Of a DNA stretch of 64,000 nucleotides, positions 41,968-54,514 are shown piece after piece. Made by a program: the position numbers and the translations under genes. Under the pieces are notes generated by a model. The model was not told where the DNA came from, did no database searches, and saw nothing but the letters and a program-made list of their open reading frames with translations. The first letter of the stretch is position 1; every line of letters begins with the position of its first letter. The stretch covers positions 17,238,665-17,302,664 of the forward strand of contig OZ029927.1 of assembly GCA_964023275.1 (NCBI GenBank). The letters run 5' to 3'. The stretch is from Norana najaformis (lineage: Eukaryota > Annelida > Clitellata > Crassiclitellata > Hormogastridae).

Positions 41968-44606
41968 CATATATATATACATACATGTATATATACATAT
42001 ATATATACACATATATATGTATATATATATCTATACATCTCTATATACACACAACATATAACCATTGCTACATTCAGAATGAGAATTCCTTTTCATACAA
42101 ACAACATTATTTAACACATACATCAGCAATTGTTTGTGAAAGGTAAGGAGAGGTAATGTAAATTTAAAGGTAATGTAATCACTCACTTATTATGTGACTT
42201 ATTATGTGGAATATAATTATTATTATATTACTATCTGAAAATAATAATAATAATAATAATAGTAATAATAATAATTGATAAACGAAGCACCGCTCTAGCA
42301 TAAATTTTGGGACATAATCCTTCAGGTTTAAAATAATAAATATAAAAATATAATAAATATCATTCACATCAGTATAACTCATTTTAAAAACACGATTCCA
42401 TATTTCACGACTGTAGACATTTTATGCAGTCAATTTTAAGGCCTGAGACCCAGTTTTCATTTTCAAAGCAGCTGCAAAAACTGAATTAATAAAAGCCCCA
42501 ATATTATACTCAAAGGATGATAACAATGGCAGCCGTTCACCAAGCTAACAATAGCACAGAATCAAAAAAATCCAGATGCAAAATTTCTCAACAAGAGGGT
42601 TATTAACGGCCCTCGAGAGGAAAAAGAAGTCCTCACAAAACATTCGGATGCATCATCCATTCGTCCGAGCTGGAACCGCTGTTGATTGGCAAATGCTTCG
42701 GCCAGTGCCTGGCGCAATACATCGGATGGCAATGCCTTATGGTCACTGAACTGAAACTGAGTGAATATCACCTAAGTGGACACAAAGACAGGCAGAAGTG
42801 AGTGAATGATCAATTGTAAAACAAAAAGAATAAGCATCAATCAATCACAATCGCAACTGTAATCCCAAGTTTCTAGGATAAGTTCAAAATGCATGAAATC
42901 AGAATCATATTTACACATTTATATAATGCCAAGAAAACTCCTAATAGGTGCTGCGGACCTGACAACACAATCATAACAGTGTTCTGTTGGCAAAAGAGAG
43001 ACAGGGAAAGGACAAAGAAGCCCATGTAGCGGGTTCTATGGCAGCCTCCTCTGGAATGCTGAAAATTTAGGATGAACAAATTAATTAAGGATTTCAAAGT
43101 GATTACCACTGATTAATACAGTACAGGACGAATTAGTTGATTCACACTGACTGACATCAAGAAGAAAAAAGCAATGGCTCATCCAGGATACGAGCCTCAG
43201 AAAAACTATACAATTAACTATCAGAAACTAATTAATAGATTTCATAAGAACTGAGCCAGAAAGTTTGCCAGTGGAAATGATAAATAAACAATGGAATGAA
43301 TTCACAGCGTTAATGCCACTGAACACATCACTGCACAACATCTTTCAGAAATTCTTAAAAGGAGCTACATAAACACTCCAGTGCACACAAACAACAGTTG
43401 GATAAGGCAAAGATTGGATCCTAACCTTGAGAGCACAGAAAATGCAAGCGTTCTGCAAGCAGCTGTGGCCTGACAGAATTCGAAAGTTTCTTCGAAAAAC
43501 ATCCAGATGCCACAGAACCTGAAGTTTCCAAACAACAGAAATTATTTCTTTACTCCACTCAGTCCACAAGCTACGACACAAATACACACTTAATCGTACG
43601 TGTGCAAGCACGCATATATGTGGGGGCATGTGTGCATAATAGAAAGGAACTTACCCAGTACGTGACAAATTCCTACATATGTTCAAGAAAATGCACTTTC
43701 TTCTGCCAAAGACACAGGTGCTAAAATCTGAGCAGGCAAGATCTGACAACTGAGGATCAAACACCCCTTCTATAAGGTGTTAAACTAATGCTAGATTATT
43801 ACATGCATCTCAGCGCTAACACCTCTTTGTTAATCTCACACAGCATTAGCAAATTGCAACTTCACTGTACTGTATGTTCCATTCTCCTGGAATAGTCTTG
43901 CAACGCATTTATGTAGGCCTGCTGTTTCATTTAATTCTTTCCAGCATACATTTTCTGTCTCCTTTAACATGCACTTTTTTAGATCAGCTGGACAGACATG
44001 TGAAGGATCTCACTCAAAAATACAAAATACCTGATCAATTCATTGAAAAATGAGCATTACATTTGCTATAGAAAAGCATACATGTATATTTACATATGTG
44101 CAGCAGGTAGCCATGTGTGCAGCACTTTTGCAAGGTACTTATATAAAAAATACCTGAACTGCAGAATTTAGGAAGCAGTTATTCTGTCCAAGAGGATTAA
44201 GAAGACCTTTAGCACTGTCAAAAGCCATACTGGCTCGTGGATTCCAAACACTTTCTTCCTCATATTCCTCCAGTAGGACAGACTTTCCATCATAGCCATT
44301 CAGCAACAAAGAACTTCTTCTTTGTGTCCCTGAAGAGTGGGACGTCTGCTTATCACTTCTTTCAACAAAGCACAGATTAGATTTTCCAGCTTCCCTGCTT
44401 GACGGCCAAAGACGTGCTCCAATCGTCTGAGATGGTAGGGTAGCATATTTTCCTGGTTTGTAGGTAAGATGCTGGGCAGATTTCTTAGGATCATGATGTG
44501 ATCTTGATGGTGTTAGCTTAGAAAATTCACTGCTGTCTGAAGATCTGGAAGCTAATGCATGATCCTTGACAACGTTAGAGTTTTGATCAGTGATCAAGGT
44601 CTGCAT
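32384..44606 (-). CDS. USP54: USP53/USP54-like ubiquitin carboxyl-terminal hydrolase family protein, twelve coding exons, 1531 aa
   Basis: USP53/54 family (Drosophila echinus group), cytoplasmic or junction-linked in animals; long called inactive, though K63-directed activity has been reported for the human proteins. Exons: 44606-44154, 43518-43426, 42771-42637, 41047-40934, 40364-40285, 39498-39429, 38899-38747, 38303-38151, 37767-37596, 36971-35112, 34528-34421, 33588-32384; 4596 nt, all phases fit. Catalytic fold: Cys box [20 protein letters not shown] (Cys144), [22 protein letters not shown], His box GRHYSTFFF (His394), [16 protein letters not shown] 620-codon low-complexity exon follows, then an MIT-like helix ([23 protein letters not shown]) as in USP54. 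An in-frame TAA lies upstream of ATG 44606. The intron after 35112 needs a GC donor. USP53 versus USP54 orthology not decided. Confidence 0.93.
32850..33070 (-). repeat. Intragenic 42-48-bp repeat in the last USP exon
   Basis: In-frame degenerate units coding for SLPKN/SLPRN followed by T-x(4,6)-SS, about four to five times (for example [25 protein letters not shown]). DNA keeps TTAGGAAGTGACACTG at 42-45-bp spacing. Confidence 0.7.
37405..37595 (+). repeat. Dispersed LINE-tail repeat R1 in a USP intron
   Basis: CTGACTCTTGGATCTTGACC, then CGCGACTTAGCTTTCGTTGG and a TTATGATTATGATTATAAT tail. Its tail ends right at the 37596 splice donor of the USP gene. Confidence 0.8.
39640..39815 (+). mobile_element. 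tRNA-related SINE in a USP intron
   Basis: GGTAGCTGATTAGATAGAGC (box A), ACAGGTTTGAGCCTCC (box B), body ending CAGTGGCTCTTAATAAATG. Same family as 49835-49985 and 4555-4690. Confidence 0.7.
41897..42055. repeat. (CT)n microsatellite followed by (TA/CATA)-rich tract
   Basis: About 33 CT units to 41963, then mixed ATATAC/ACATAT to about 42050. In a USP intron. Confidence 0.95.
42222..42278. repeat. (AAT)n microsatellite
   Basis: Interrupted AATAAT run in a USP intron. Shorter AAT tracts also lie at about 40495-40535 and 41440-41515. Confidence 0.9.
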
Positions 44607-44969
44607 TTCTCCGAGTAACCGGTTCTGTGTTTAAACTTTATCACTGCAATTAAAAAGTGAGACAGAAATTTATAAAACAGACAAAACCTGTATGGATCTC
44701 TTAATTATCACTAAAGTAAAATTCAATGCAGCTGCAAAGATATCAAGTTATATGTTAGCTGTTACTTTTAACAGAACTAATTCTCACAGTCATAGAAAAA
44801 ATAAACTGATGAAAACGAAACAGCACTTCTGAGAGTTTCCAAGAGGTGCTACAAATATGTTCAGGCACAGTTTAGCACACAATGACAGCCTATAAATACA
44901 CTGTCTTGTCAAAAATGTCTCTTAAAATAGATAAAACAGAAACAGACAGATATCATACAGATACATGTA

Positions 44970-45075
44970 TATATACACACACATACACACATGCATTCAT
45001 ATATACATACATGATGCATATATATATATATACACATAAACACATATACACACATACATATATATAGACATATAC
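44970..45075. repeat. Mixed (CACACA/TATATA) tract
   Basis: Alternating purine-pyrimidine low-complexity DNA upstream of the USP gene; the ORFs across it are spurious. Confidence 0.9.
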
Positions 45076-45099
45076 ACACTTGTGCATACATACAGTAAT

Positions 45100-48000
45100 T
45101 CATAAGAAAGCAAATCATACCTTCTTTGTAAGCCACACAAATAAATACAATTAATACCAAATTTACTAAAAACAGATTTGAGAATCATTCAAGAAATCTC
45201 CTCTCGTGAGGTGCAACAGTTGCAGGAGTATTTATACAACAACACAGCCAAAATCAAGGCCACCAATGAACATGCGCAATTCAAACAAATACCTGTTCAC
45301 TGCAAAGCCCACGCACGCCAGCAACAACCGCCTGCAGCAATCCAATTCCCATGGGGCCACTTATGGTGAATATTCTATGATCAATCTGTGAGAAACTCCC
45401 AGCCTTGCAACAATAAACTGGCATAACAGTATTCCAAATAGTTCCCCATAAACTGTAAGGTATTCAACTGCCAGCACCTTGCTAAATATCTCCAGCGCAA
45501 GCTAGCTAAGGTGGGAAGGCACGGTGGCTGAGCAGCTAATGTCCGCTTTTTCACCTCAGTGAACGCGGGCGGGTTCAAATCCAGGGGCAGTCATGCAAAA
45601 TCAACATAGATCACATTGATGAACTGCGCATAATTTTGGAGCCATTGCATTTGATACAAATACCTCCTCAAATCCAATATACAACGCTATAATGGTACAT
45701 GTTTTTCTATAGTGACCATATGGTCTCAACCCTGCTCATTTTTCAATGAATTTATCGAGTGAAAGCCTTAACCACCGCTGTCCATTTGAATTTGCACCAT
45801 GTCATTTAATCTAGCCAAGGTATAACATTAAGCAGGAAACTAACTTTTCCAAGCTGTTTTGACTAACTCGAATCATCATAACTGATAAAAAATGAACATC
45901 ACAACTTTGCAATTCAATAAATGAATCTTGCCAAACAATGGTAATGCCTTATGAGGTTCGCAAAACCGCTATATAAATGTTCAAATACGACTTGTAGTTA
46001 CCACTGTTTATCTGCACATACTTATTAAATAGCAAGACCCACCTGATTCAAGTCACTGCCTATGGTTTACCATTAATAATAATAATAAATAATATTAATA
46101 TAAATAATATAACTAAAATATTAATATTACTAAAATTTAATAACTATTATATTAATATTATTAATAATTTTAATATTACTAATATTTAATAATTTTAATA
46201 TTTAATAAGCTTAGTAATGTTAATATTAGTAACGTTTAATAATTAAAATATTAATATTATTAACATTATTTAAATAATTTGAATAATAAATATATACACT
46301 GATAAAATGATCCTTGTTGCCATAGCCACCACAACATCAAAAGTAATATTCATCATAAGTATACATCTGTTTCCTACTTCCACTACCATCACCACATTAT
46401 AACTAAGTAAGTAAGTATATTCTTTATTAACCAATAGCTAATCGCATATCGGTTTACAAGTATTTAATAACACAAGAAAAACTTAATATGCATACAACAT
46501 CCTAATAATAAAACATTTATGAGTTAAATTATCAACGGGAGGAATAATACGATCATGGGTGTCGGGCCGTAGGGAATAACTGAGGGTTTCAAATGGCAGG
46601 AGTAGCCAATGTAAGACATGGTTTGGGTTGTTCAAGATTGCTTTATGTTGTGATGGTCTAGAGGTCTGCAATCTAGACAATCTACCCCGAGGTCAGAGGT
46701 TTCACTTCAGGCAACTACTGACCTCTGCAGTATTCTGACTGTGCTATAAAAGTCATTAGATTCGATTAGGTTTTAAAAATCAAATCCCTGAACATACAAA
46801 ACGGTATATTAGTATTTTAAGAGCGCCTGTCCATTAGCGCCATCTTGCGAACTCCGCAATAAAATGACTCGATTTCACACGATGACACAGGGAAAGGACA
46901 AGCCACCCAGCCTCCTACGCAAAAGGCTTAGAAAACCAATGTTAGCGGCAGTGAATAAGCTAGCTCTGGTCTCCTGACTCGTCTTTTGCGTGGCGCTGAG
47001 AAATTTCGGAGATTTACACTCACATTTACACCGCGCGGTTGTGTTACTGAGGCTGATTTCTCCGGCCAACATAGCTCTACCTTGGGTTCCGCAATGAAGC
47101 ACGCTAATTATTACACTAAGAATTAAATTTCAAAGTGTATATAAAAATTAGTAATGCAGCAAATTATAAATAAATTTTTATTCCTTTATTAGTGTTAATT
47201 TAACAGCGTGGTGCCGTATTAGTTAACAAACTGAACATACTATATATAAAAGACATTAAATATTTTTCAGCTAAATTTTCTTTACCTAAGGTAAGTTTGC
47301 CGTTTATTAATTAGTGAACTTAACTAAATTAGTGAATTTGCTAATTAAATATAACATGTAGTAATAAAATGAACTTTTAAAAACTGATAATCCCACCATA
47401 ACAACTTTTATAGCGCTAACTTCTGGCATTACACTGTTATATAGCGCGATAATAAACTTAATTTAAACAATTTGCCATCTTATTCATAAGATACGTTTTT
47501 AAATATTTATTTTGCCCATTTAAAACTGTCCAAAACACTGTTGAGCAAACATTATTTTATAATTGCAAACTAAAATTATATATGCGCAAAACATAATCGC
47601 ATAAAATCTGTGACGGCAAGAAGAGGAAGAAGAACTTATCTGTATTCGGAAGGTCAGCGTGATGGCTGAGCTGATGTTCGATTAAAAGTGTGGTTTTTTG
47701 CTTTTCGGGACAATCGTTTTAAATTTTCGAAACTTTACTGACTCTCTGTGAGTACTGTCATAGCTTTTGACAACGAGCTACGTGTCATATTTGGTCGGTC
47801 TTACGAATTGTCGAATTTGTGTCTCTGTTGCCTCGTTAAATTGAATTGTAAGCTGGATCGTAATTATTTATTACAGAGGGGATTAACAGCTATGGCTATT
47901 TAAGGATGAGGTAAAGGGGTTGGAGGAGAAGTGTTAGGCCGGAAGAGGAGCAAGTTGAACGGAGTGGTTGGATTGCAAACAAGTGACGAGGATCAGGTTG

Positions 48001-48160
48001 ACGTGTGTTGTAAGTGATAGTCATTTCGACGCCGGTCATGCAAAAAATTAAGTTTCGAGCCTGGACAAAGTTTACTGGCGGCTTAAGGCTCAGTGGAAAA
48101 CATGGAACGACCCAAACTTTGGTATTCTATATGCCCCATTTGGTTGCCTGGATTGGGAAA
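45100..48160. other. Intergenic between the USP gene and the 48-kb hAT element
   Basis: Holds a SINE head at 45515-45605 (GGCACGGTGGCTGAGCAGCT, GCGGGTTCAAATCCAGG), an R2 copy on minus at 45700-45810, an AT-only ATTAAT stretch at 46070-46290, and a block 47220-47460 that is also found at 29960-30220. No gene seen. The region at 47600-48060 may be 5'UTR or promoter for TXN2 but nothing proves it. Confidence 0.45.
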
Positions 48161-48177
48161 GCAAACTAATTTGCAGT

Positions 48178-49272
48178 CAGGCTTTGACGAAATTACATCA
48201 TCCAAAATTCAATTAATTACAATTACTCTTGTAAAATTAGTTAGTAACAATTACACTTTGTTCATCCTGGGTCAGTTGAATTGCAGTTACTGTTTAGTGA
48301 TGTGATAAGTTGATAAGTATTGTGTTACTGCCTGCCAGCACTTTTTTGTTTATTTCATCAAAGAGGAGTCGCAAGTCTAATGGTTATACTAACGTTAATA
48401 AGTAGGACTGGAGTTGAAATGACGTTTCGTGCTGCTATTGCTGCATGGGAATTCAGCAGCAGATGAGGCTTCCACCAAGCCATAGTCCAGCAGCCTTAAT
48501 TTTATATATTCAATCAGTTCTTCTCTCAAAGCCAATGACAAGTTGTCTTGCTGCACAGCATTGCTTGAGGTATCCATGGAACTGAAGAGTTTCATCATTT
48601 TTAACTGGTTCCTCCATATCAGTCGACTTGTTGACTCAGCAGCGGACAGTGACTGAAATCAAGAAACTGACTGACTCACCCGGGCATAATTCTGTGTTTC
48701 CTTGATCACAGTATTCTTGATTTGCTCTGCTTCAACTTGCTTGCATCAGTGGTGTTTGAAGCAAGGATTGAGTACAGCTCTGACAATGTAGAGATCATAC
48801 ATTTTTCTCGTATGTGGACGTGTGGGTTGTGATGGCTGATGGAAGATCAGAGACGAGTTCTTTGCAATACATTGTTTGCACTGATTCCAGTTTGTGTGAC
48901 AGACCTTGTATGATAGTAATAACGTTAGATGCAATGAGACCATGGATTCACCATGCAGACAACTGGTTGCCTCTTGAAAGAGTTCCATTATGGTAACCAG
49001 TTCTGTTAGAAGAGCTTGGTCATTTGTTGCCAGGGTTCTGTTGGTCAGTGGTCTTGGAAGAGTGCCTACATCGTTCTGCAGCTTATCCTCAGGAACCCGA
49101 AAAATTGATTGGATGATATTAAGTGTTGGTTTTTTTCAGTAATATACAAAACTCAGTTACAAAATGACAATTATAATTTCCTGTAACTCATTGCTTCAAA
49201 ACTCAGTTAAAATTACATGGTCAAATTGTAATTATTTACAATTGAATTGCAATTATAATTAATCCAAGCCTG
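48178..49272 (-). mobile_element. Degenerate hAT element with ZBED-like transposase remnant
   Basis: Ends: left CAGGCTTTGACGAAATTAC, right reverse complement CAGGCTTGGATTAATTATA; both are followed by AATTACAATT-rich subterminal DNA typical of some hAT families. Flanks TTTGCAGT and TTGCAATG are similar but not identical 8-mers. Inside, minus-strand fragments look like the C-terminal half of a hAT/ZBED transposase in broken frames: MYDLYIVRAVLNPCFKHH (like the LLDPRFK motif), VEAEQIKNTVIKETQNYA, and LREELIEYIKLRLLD. Frame breaks show it is dead. Confidence 0.6.
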
Positions 49273-49518
49273 TTGCAATGCATATCGTCTTGGGGAATTT
49301 AGAATGCATAGCTGCCTTGCTGACTGAGCTGATTCCTGCCAAGAGGTGTGTAGATAAATTTACATTATTTAAATCCGTGCTCATGATTGGATGTATTAAG
49401 ATATGTATTATTTGGTACTTGCAACTGAGTGTAAATTGTGGTGGTCATAATACAAGTGACAATTTAAATTTGTGACTTTCTTTCTTCAGGCATTATTAAT
49501 CGACAACTAAACTTTGCT

Positions 49519-52056
49519 ATGGCTGCCAGAAGGACACTGAGTTCGTTATTTCGACTGCAGCTTAGAGTCTGCACCACTCAGGCGATTCGGATGCAAAGGA
49601 ACTTGCTGCAGTCTTCATTTCCACACACCAACCACCTCTCTGTGTTCCAGACAACTCAAGGCTTTCACACGTCGTCAGCACGGCAGAACGAACATATCAT
49701 CAGCATACAGGACGAAGAGGATTTCAACAAGAGGGTGTTGAAGAATGCCACGCCAGTTGTCGTTGATTTCTTTGCAACGTAAGATTTTTATATGTTTGTG
49801 TAGATCCGTAGATTGTTATTTCTGTATTTACTAAGCGCCTCTGTCTAATGATTAAGCATCAATCGATGGCACTGAGCAATTATGAGCGAAAGACTTGCAC
49901 AGTTACCACCTTGGAGTAGGCTCAAACTCATGCTGTCTGTGTTACAAGCCAAGCACTCTAACCAGTTGGCTACACAGATGCATTGAGTACAAAGAGGCTT
50001 GGTTGCAAAGACGTTAAATACTTTTACTGATGCTTTCAGGTATCTTTTCAAAGTCTAGCTGGTAACTGTATGTGTCTAGGAATTTATGCAGCTCCTATAA
50101 AAGGATCTTTCACTGGTATTTTAATGGTGTGGAAGCATAGTGAAAGTATAGATATTGTCCATAATACATTAAACAGAATATTTACTAATTGAGATTTTCT
50201 CAGACTGGTTTGACTAAATTTATACTAGTCTACAAATTGCAATGTGGAAATTATACAACACAGCATGTGTACTTTTAATGTCAGAGTGGAATGTAATGTC
50301 ATGGTAATGATAGTTACTGGTGACATAGCCAATGATGTCAGAGTTGACAGCAATGTTCCCTCTGAGATGTGCATGTGCGCGCGCATGCACGACCTTTGAG
50401 AATAGCACACACAACAATTTTTGCATAGCGCACAAATTTCTTGAGTGTTCGTGTTATTTCAAAGTTAAATTTAGCTCATTGTTACAGTGGCTTGCATATG
50501 TAACCTATTGTGTCTGTGAAAATCAAAACAAGGTCCAAATTGCCAAACCATATCACATTTCCTCTCAGGCAGTTTTCTGTCATGTGGCCCACATATGTAT
50601 TTGGGCAACAGCAGCCAACACTGTGACCGGCGGCAGCGTTCACACCCCTTTGAGCCTAATGAATGCTGCAGTGAGTACTTTGAACTTTAATCTGTATACG
50701 CTTTATATGATAGATGTTCTGGGGTTAAGGGATCTAATCTTCTCTCTCCACTAACTCGTCACAAATGTTTATCATATTACTTGGTCAGCAGTGTAAGAAG
50801 TCCTCAGTTGTTATAATAGTCACTGTCAGTCAGTGGGCCCATATCACACTTACAGCATGTAGTGTAGGCTATTTGGCTGGATAGCTCTACAAGTTTTCAC
50901 TCATTATATTTACCTGTTTGTGATTAAATAAATGTCAGAATGAAAATTAGCTGCGTACAGGGGTGGGAAGAGGGTAATGCCAAATGCAAACAGATGAGGA
51001 CATGGGGACGGAGGGGTCCAAAGTAGGGCAATTTTTGCAGATGTTTTTTATAGACAACCCAGAGACAAACTAGAGCGCATGTCACAAATGTTGCTGTCCG
51101 CGTGGTAGACCTGTGCACATGCAGAAAAAAAATTAGAGGTAGCATTGGTTGACAACTCTGATGAACATGACCAAAAGGTCTAAAGATGATAACTGGAAAT
51201 TTCTGGATTTTTGATATAGCTTGTTCGGTAGCAATCCTGGTTTTAATGGAAACTTTTTGTTTTTCTTTTTTACAGTTGGTGTGGACCATGCAAGCTGCTT
51301 GGACCACGTCTAGAATCTCTGATAGCTGGTAAAAATGGCCAAGTGATCCTGGCCAAAATTGATATAGACGAAAATACAGACCTCGCAGTAAACCATGGAG
51401 TAAGTGGTTTATCCTAGTAGCGCATAATTTATTTAGATTTTGATTTCATTTGATGGTCTGATGCTTAAAGTTCTGTTTTGAAAATTGACTTATTGTTAAT
51501 ACTGATGTTTTACTTAGGCTTTGAGAAAGCTTCGTTTTTGCTTTTTAAGAAAATGTTGATTAAATTATGCATATTACTGCGTTTACTGTAGGCTTTGAGC
51601 AAACTTAATTTGTGCTTTTTAAGAAAATATTGATTAAATCATGTATCTTACTACTGAAAACCTCTGCTTTTGGAGACTAGATTGAAATAATTTGAGGTGA
51701 CAAAATTTGGGGTCTTGATTGGAATATGAGGTGCAAAATTGTTGGGTCAAGATATGGAATTGGCTCTACTGTAGTGTAATCTTTCGTTATGCACCATCTA
51801 AGGTCCTAAAAATGTTTATCTGTAAGTAGACAGTCAAGGTTTCTATCTCTGGAGATGCCCAGAATGGTTGAGAACAAAAACCTGGCCCACCCACCAAGAT
51901 ATGGCTAAGAAAATTTATGCTCCTTTACAATTTGTGTTACAGGTGGAGGCAGTGCCAACCGTCATTGGCATGAAAAATGGCAAGGTCATAGACAAGTTCG
52001 TAGGCTTGAAGGATGATGCAGACTTACAAAGTTTTGTGGAGAAGTTAATTGGTTAA
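49519..52056 (+). CDS. TXN2: Mitochondrial thioredoxin, three exons, 165 aa
   Basis: Disulfide reductase of the mitochondrial matrix. Exons 49519-49778, 51276-51399, 51943-52056; GT-AG, phases fit, 498 nt. The N-terminus MAARRTLSSLFRLQLRVCTT is rich in Arg, Leu and Ser and lacks acids, as in a mitochondrial targeting peptide of about 55-60 residues. Thioredoxin fold follows: VVVDFFAT-WCGPCK active site (Cys89 and Cys92, split by the first intron), KIDIDENTDLAVNHGV, cis-proline in AVPTV, KNGKVIDKFVG. Human TXN2 is 166 aa, so length is right. A dead hAT element ends about 250 bp upstream. Confidence 0.96.
49835..49985 (-). mobile_element. tRNA-related SINE in TXN2 intron 1
   Basis: On minus: GTAGCCAACTGGTTAGAGTG, CTTGGCTTGTAACACAGAC, GAGTTTGAGCCTACTCC (box B), body ending CAGAGGCGCTTAGTAAATAC. 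Confidence 0.7.
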
Positions 52057-53600
52057 CGATTCGTCATTCAGTTGATGCTGACAGCAGAAAGATTAAAGTG
52101 TTTGCAGAGAAGAACTGGGATGAACAAGAGTTTGTCTAGGAAAAATTTGCTCCAGATTTCAGTTTTTGAACATTATGGTATACATGTCGTTGTTGTTTGT
52201 CAAATTCACACGTAATATGGAGGTTAAGCTGAGTGTTGATGAGACTTTGCAGGTCAGTAGACGACATTAGCATTTAGCGTAAGATGTATGAGAATTGTGT
52301 TTTAGCACGCATCTGTATAAGACAAATTTTGATTCATCCCAAACTGAATGCAGCTTTAGAAACTGACTTCGTTGCAGCATGACTTTGTTGCATAGCTTTG
52401 TAAGGAGGTTTTTTTTTTTTTGTAAAAACTGCACGGTTATATCACTGCAAGATGTTGATTATAAATCCAGACAAGTTTTCAGTTTTGCTTTCTCAAATGG
52501 TAATCATTTAAACAAAATTACACATTTCTGTGAAGCTAAAACTGATGAAGCATTTGAGAGCTCACTACAATAATTGGTAAAGTACTACAATGTTACTACA
52601 TTTATTTAGTATATATATATATATATATACACATGTATGTGAATCTGAACATTGATGTAGTGCCTTTAAGAACCTCCAAATGCACTGTAACAAAGCAAAT
52701 GGCTCTAAAAAGGTGCAAGTAAGGTATACAGAAAATGTTCATGGAGTTGTTTCTAGTGGAATGATATATTTTTCAGGGGGAGAACGAGAAAGGTCCTACG
52801 CATGAGAAGGCAAGATGCGCTTACATCGTTGTGCATTTATCGCATTATTATGGGCCCTGAAAACAGCCGTCTTCATATTAGGAAACAAAATGGATGGCCA
52901 TGTTCAAATTTGTATAATGCGGCCAATTCACAGGCAAATTGATGCTTGTACATGATTTAATTTCGCCCTGTCTTCACAGATAGAAGCTAAAGGAAGCCTG
53001 GCCAAATTCGGGTAATGTGGCCACAAAATTCATAGGCAAGTTGTTGCTTGTACAAGCTTTAAAATCCCTGCTTGCATCTGCTGTTTAAAGTAAATTCTGG
53101 CAAAACAGTATAAAGAATGTGCTGCTTAGTGGTATATTATTCTACAAATGTAATCCTGGATGTTTTGCGTCTAGGTTCCTTAGGCTCCATTGGTGATCTG
53201 AATCCAGAATGGCTGTTTAGTTATCAAGTTATCATGCTAGTAACATCCTACGTGTGCAGCCTGGTAGTTGTGGGTTTAAGCCTGCCGACCAGACTACGAC
53301 CAGACTACATGTAACGACACAGGACAAGTTGTTTGTGCGCGTTTGTCTGTTACCCAAATGCATAATTTAGTACTGGCATAAGCTAAGAAGGGAATGGCAA
53401 GTTCTATGATGCACTGACCCCACATCCAGGACCTTAGGATTCGTCCATTACCAGCCCAAAGGCCATAGAGCAGGAAATGAGCGCCTCCCCTACGTTGCAC
53501 TAGGGACATGGAAGCTTTACTTTGCTTAGCATCCAAGCACACTGCTGCACCACTTTGATATATGACTGAACTGGTAGACCAATGCATTTAGTAGATCCAC
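52057..53600 (+). other. TXN2 3' region
   Basis: No coding feature. Short (TA)n at about 52611-52630. A dispersed repeat copy at 53400-53530 pairs with 6283-6430. The 3'UTR may end early (ATTAAA near 52093) or at the signal below. Confidence 0.4.
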
Positions 53601-53604
53601 TGTA

Positions 53605-53626
53605 TTTATTGAAAATACTTAATAAA
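53605..53626. terminator. Overlapping poly(A) signals of two convergent genes
   Basis: TTTATT at 53605-53610 gives AATAAA on minus for the zinc-finger gene; AATAAA at 53621-53626 serves plus for TXN2. Position fits a shared 3' boundary. Use is inferred only. Confidence 0.45.
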
Positions 53627-53639
53627 TTAAAGAAAAAAA

Positions 53640-54514
53640 TGAAAATATTGAGATGTTACCACAAACTTAAAAGCTGCCATTTCCAGTTAAATGAATTTAC
53701 TAATTATCATTTACACATTAATTTGCTGCTGAGTTCATGCACAAACTTATGAGTAAACTGTAAAAGTAATATTTTTAATAAGTATGCCATTATTTTCTGC
53801 TGCAATTCTTGAATTGGTACGTGGGTAACAGCCTTTAAAAAGTGTAAACAAAACTTACTGTGAAATTAGGAAACCTAACAAAAGACGAAACAGATATACA
53901 TTCTTTCTGCGTTATTCTGGGCTCTTACCAGAAAATTAAGCACAACACTTCAATCCACCATAGCAAAGAATATAACAAGCATATATCCAACATTTTTACA
54001 TGTGCATTACGCCTTTGGAAGCTTAATTAATTTAACAAGATCAAATTAGGAGATCAGAACTAACAAAAAATAACTTTAAGTGTTTGACACTTCGTGTTCA
54101 TCGTTAACGTCCGCCTGTGTTGGTCCTACATGCTTGTTTGCCTAATATTTAAAAGTTACAGAAAAAGCAGTTAAGTTTGTATTTATATTCCAGTATGTGA
54201 CCTTCACAAGATGCTGTGCGCACGGATCTAAATGGTGTGACTTGAGAGAACTCGAGATGCGCTGAACAGAACAGTATGAAAATTTTTCCAAGATGAAAGT
54301 GAGGTGCATGGTGAGCTCAGCTTAACTGAGGCCTAGGACTACCAGGTCCCCACGTACTGTAGAGCACTGCAACTGTTACGCATCTGGCCCAGGACAGGTG
54401 GAGAGTCACAACTGCTTAAATTGCTCATTCAGTGCCTGTTATTTGAAATGCCTTATAAATGATTGCAGTGTGTCCAGGACTGGTATTTTGTCGTGTACTG
54501 ACAGACTAAGTTTC
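53640..54514 (-). other. Probable 3'UTR of the zinc-finger gene
   Basis: AT-rich, no ORF or repeat I can name, directly downstream of the minus-strand stop at 54515. Confidence 0.4.
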
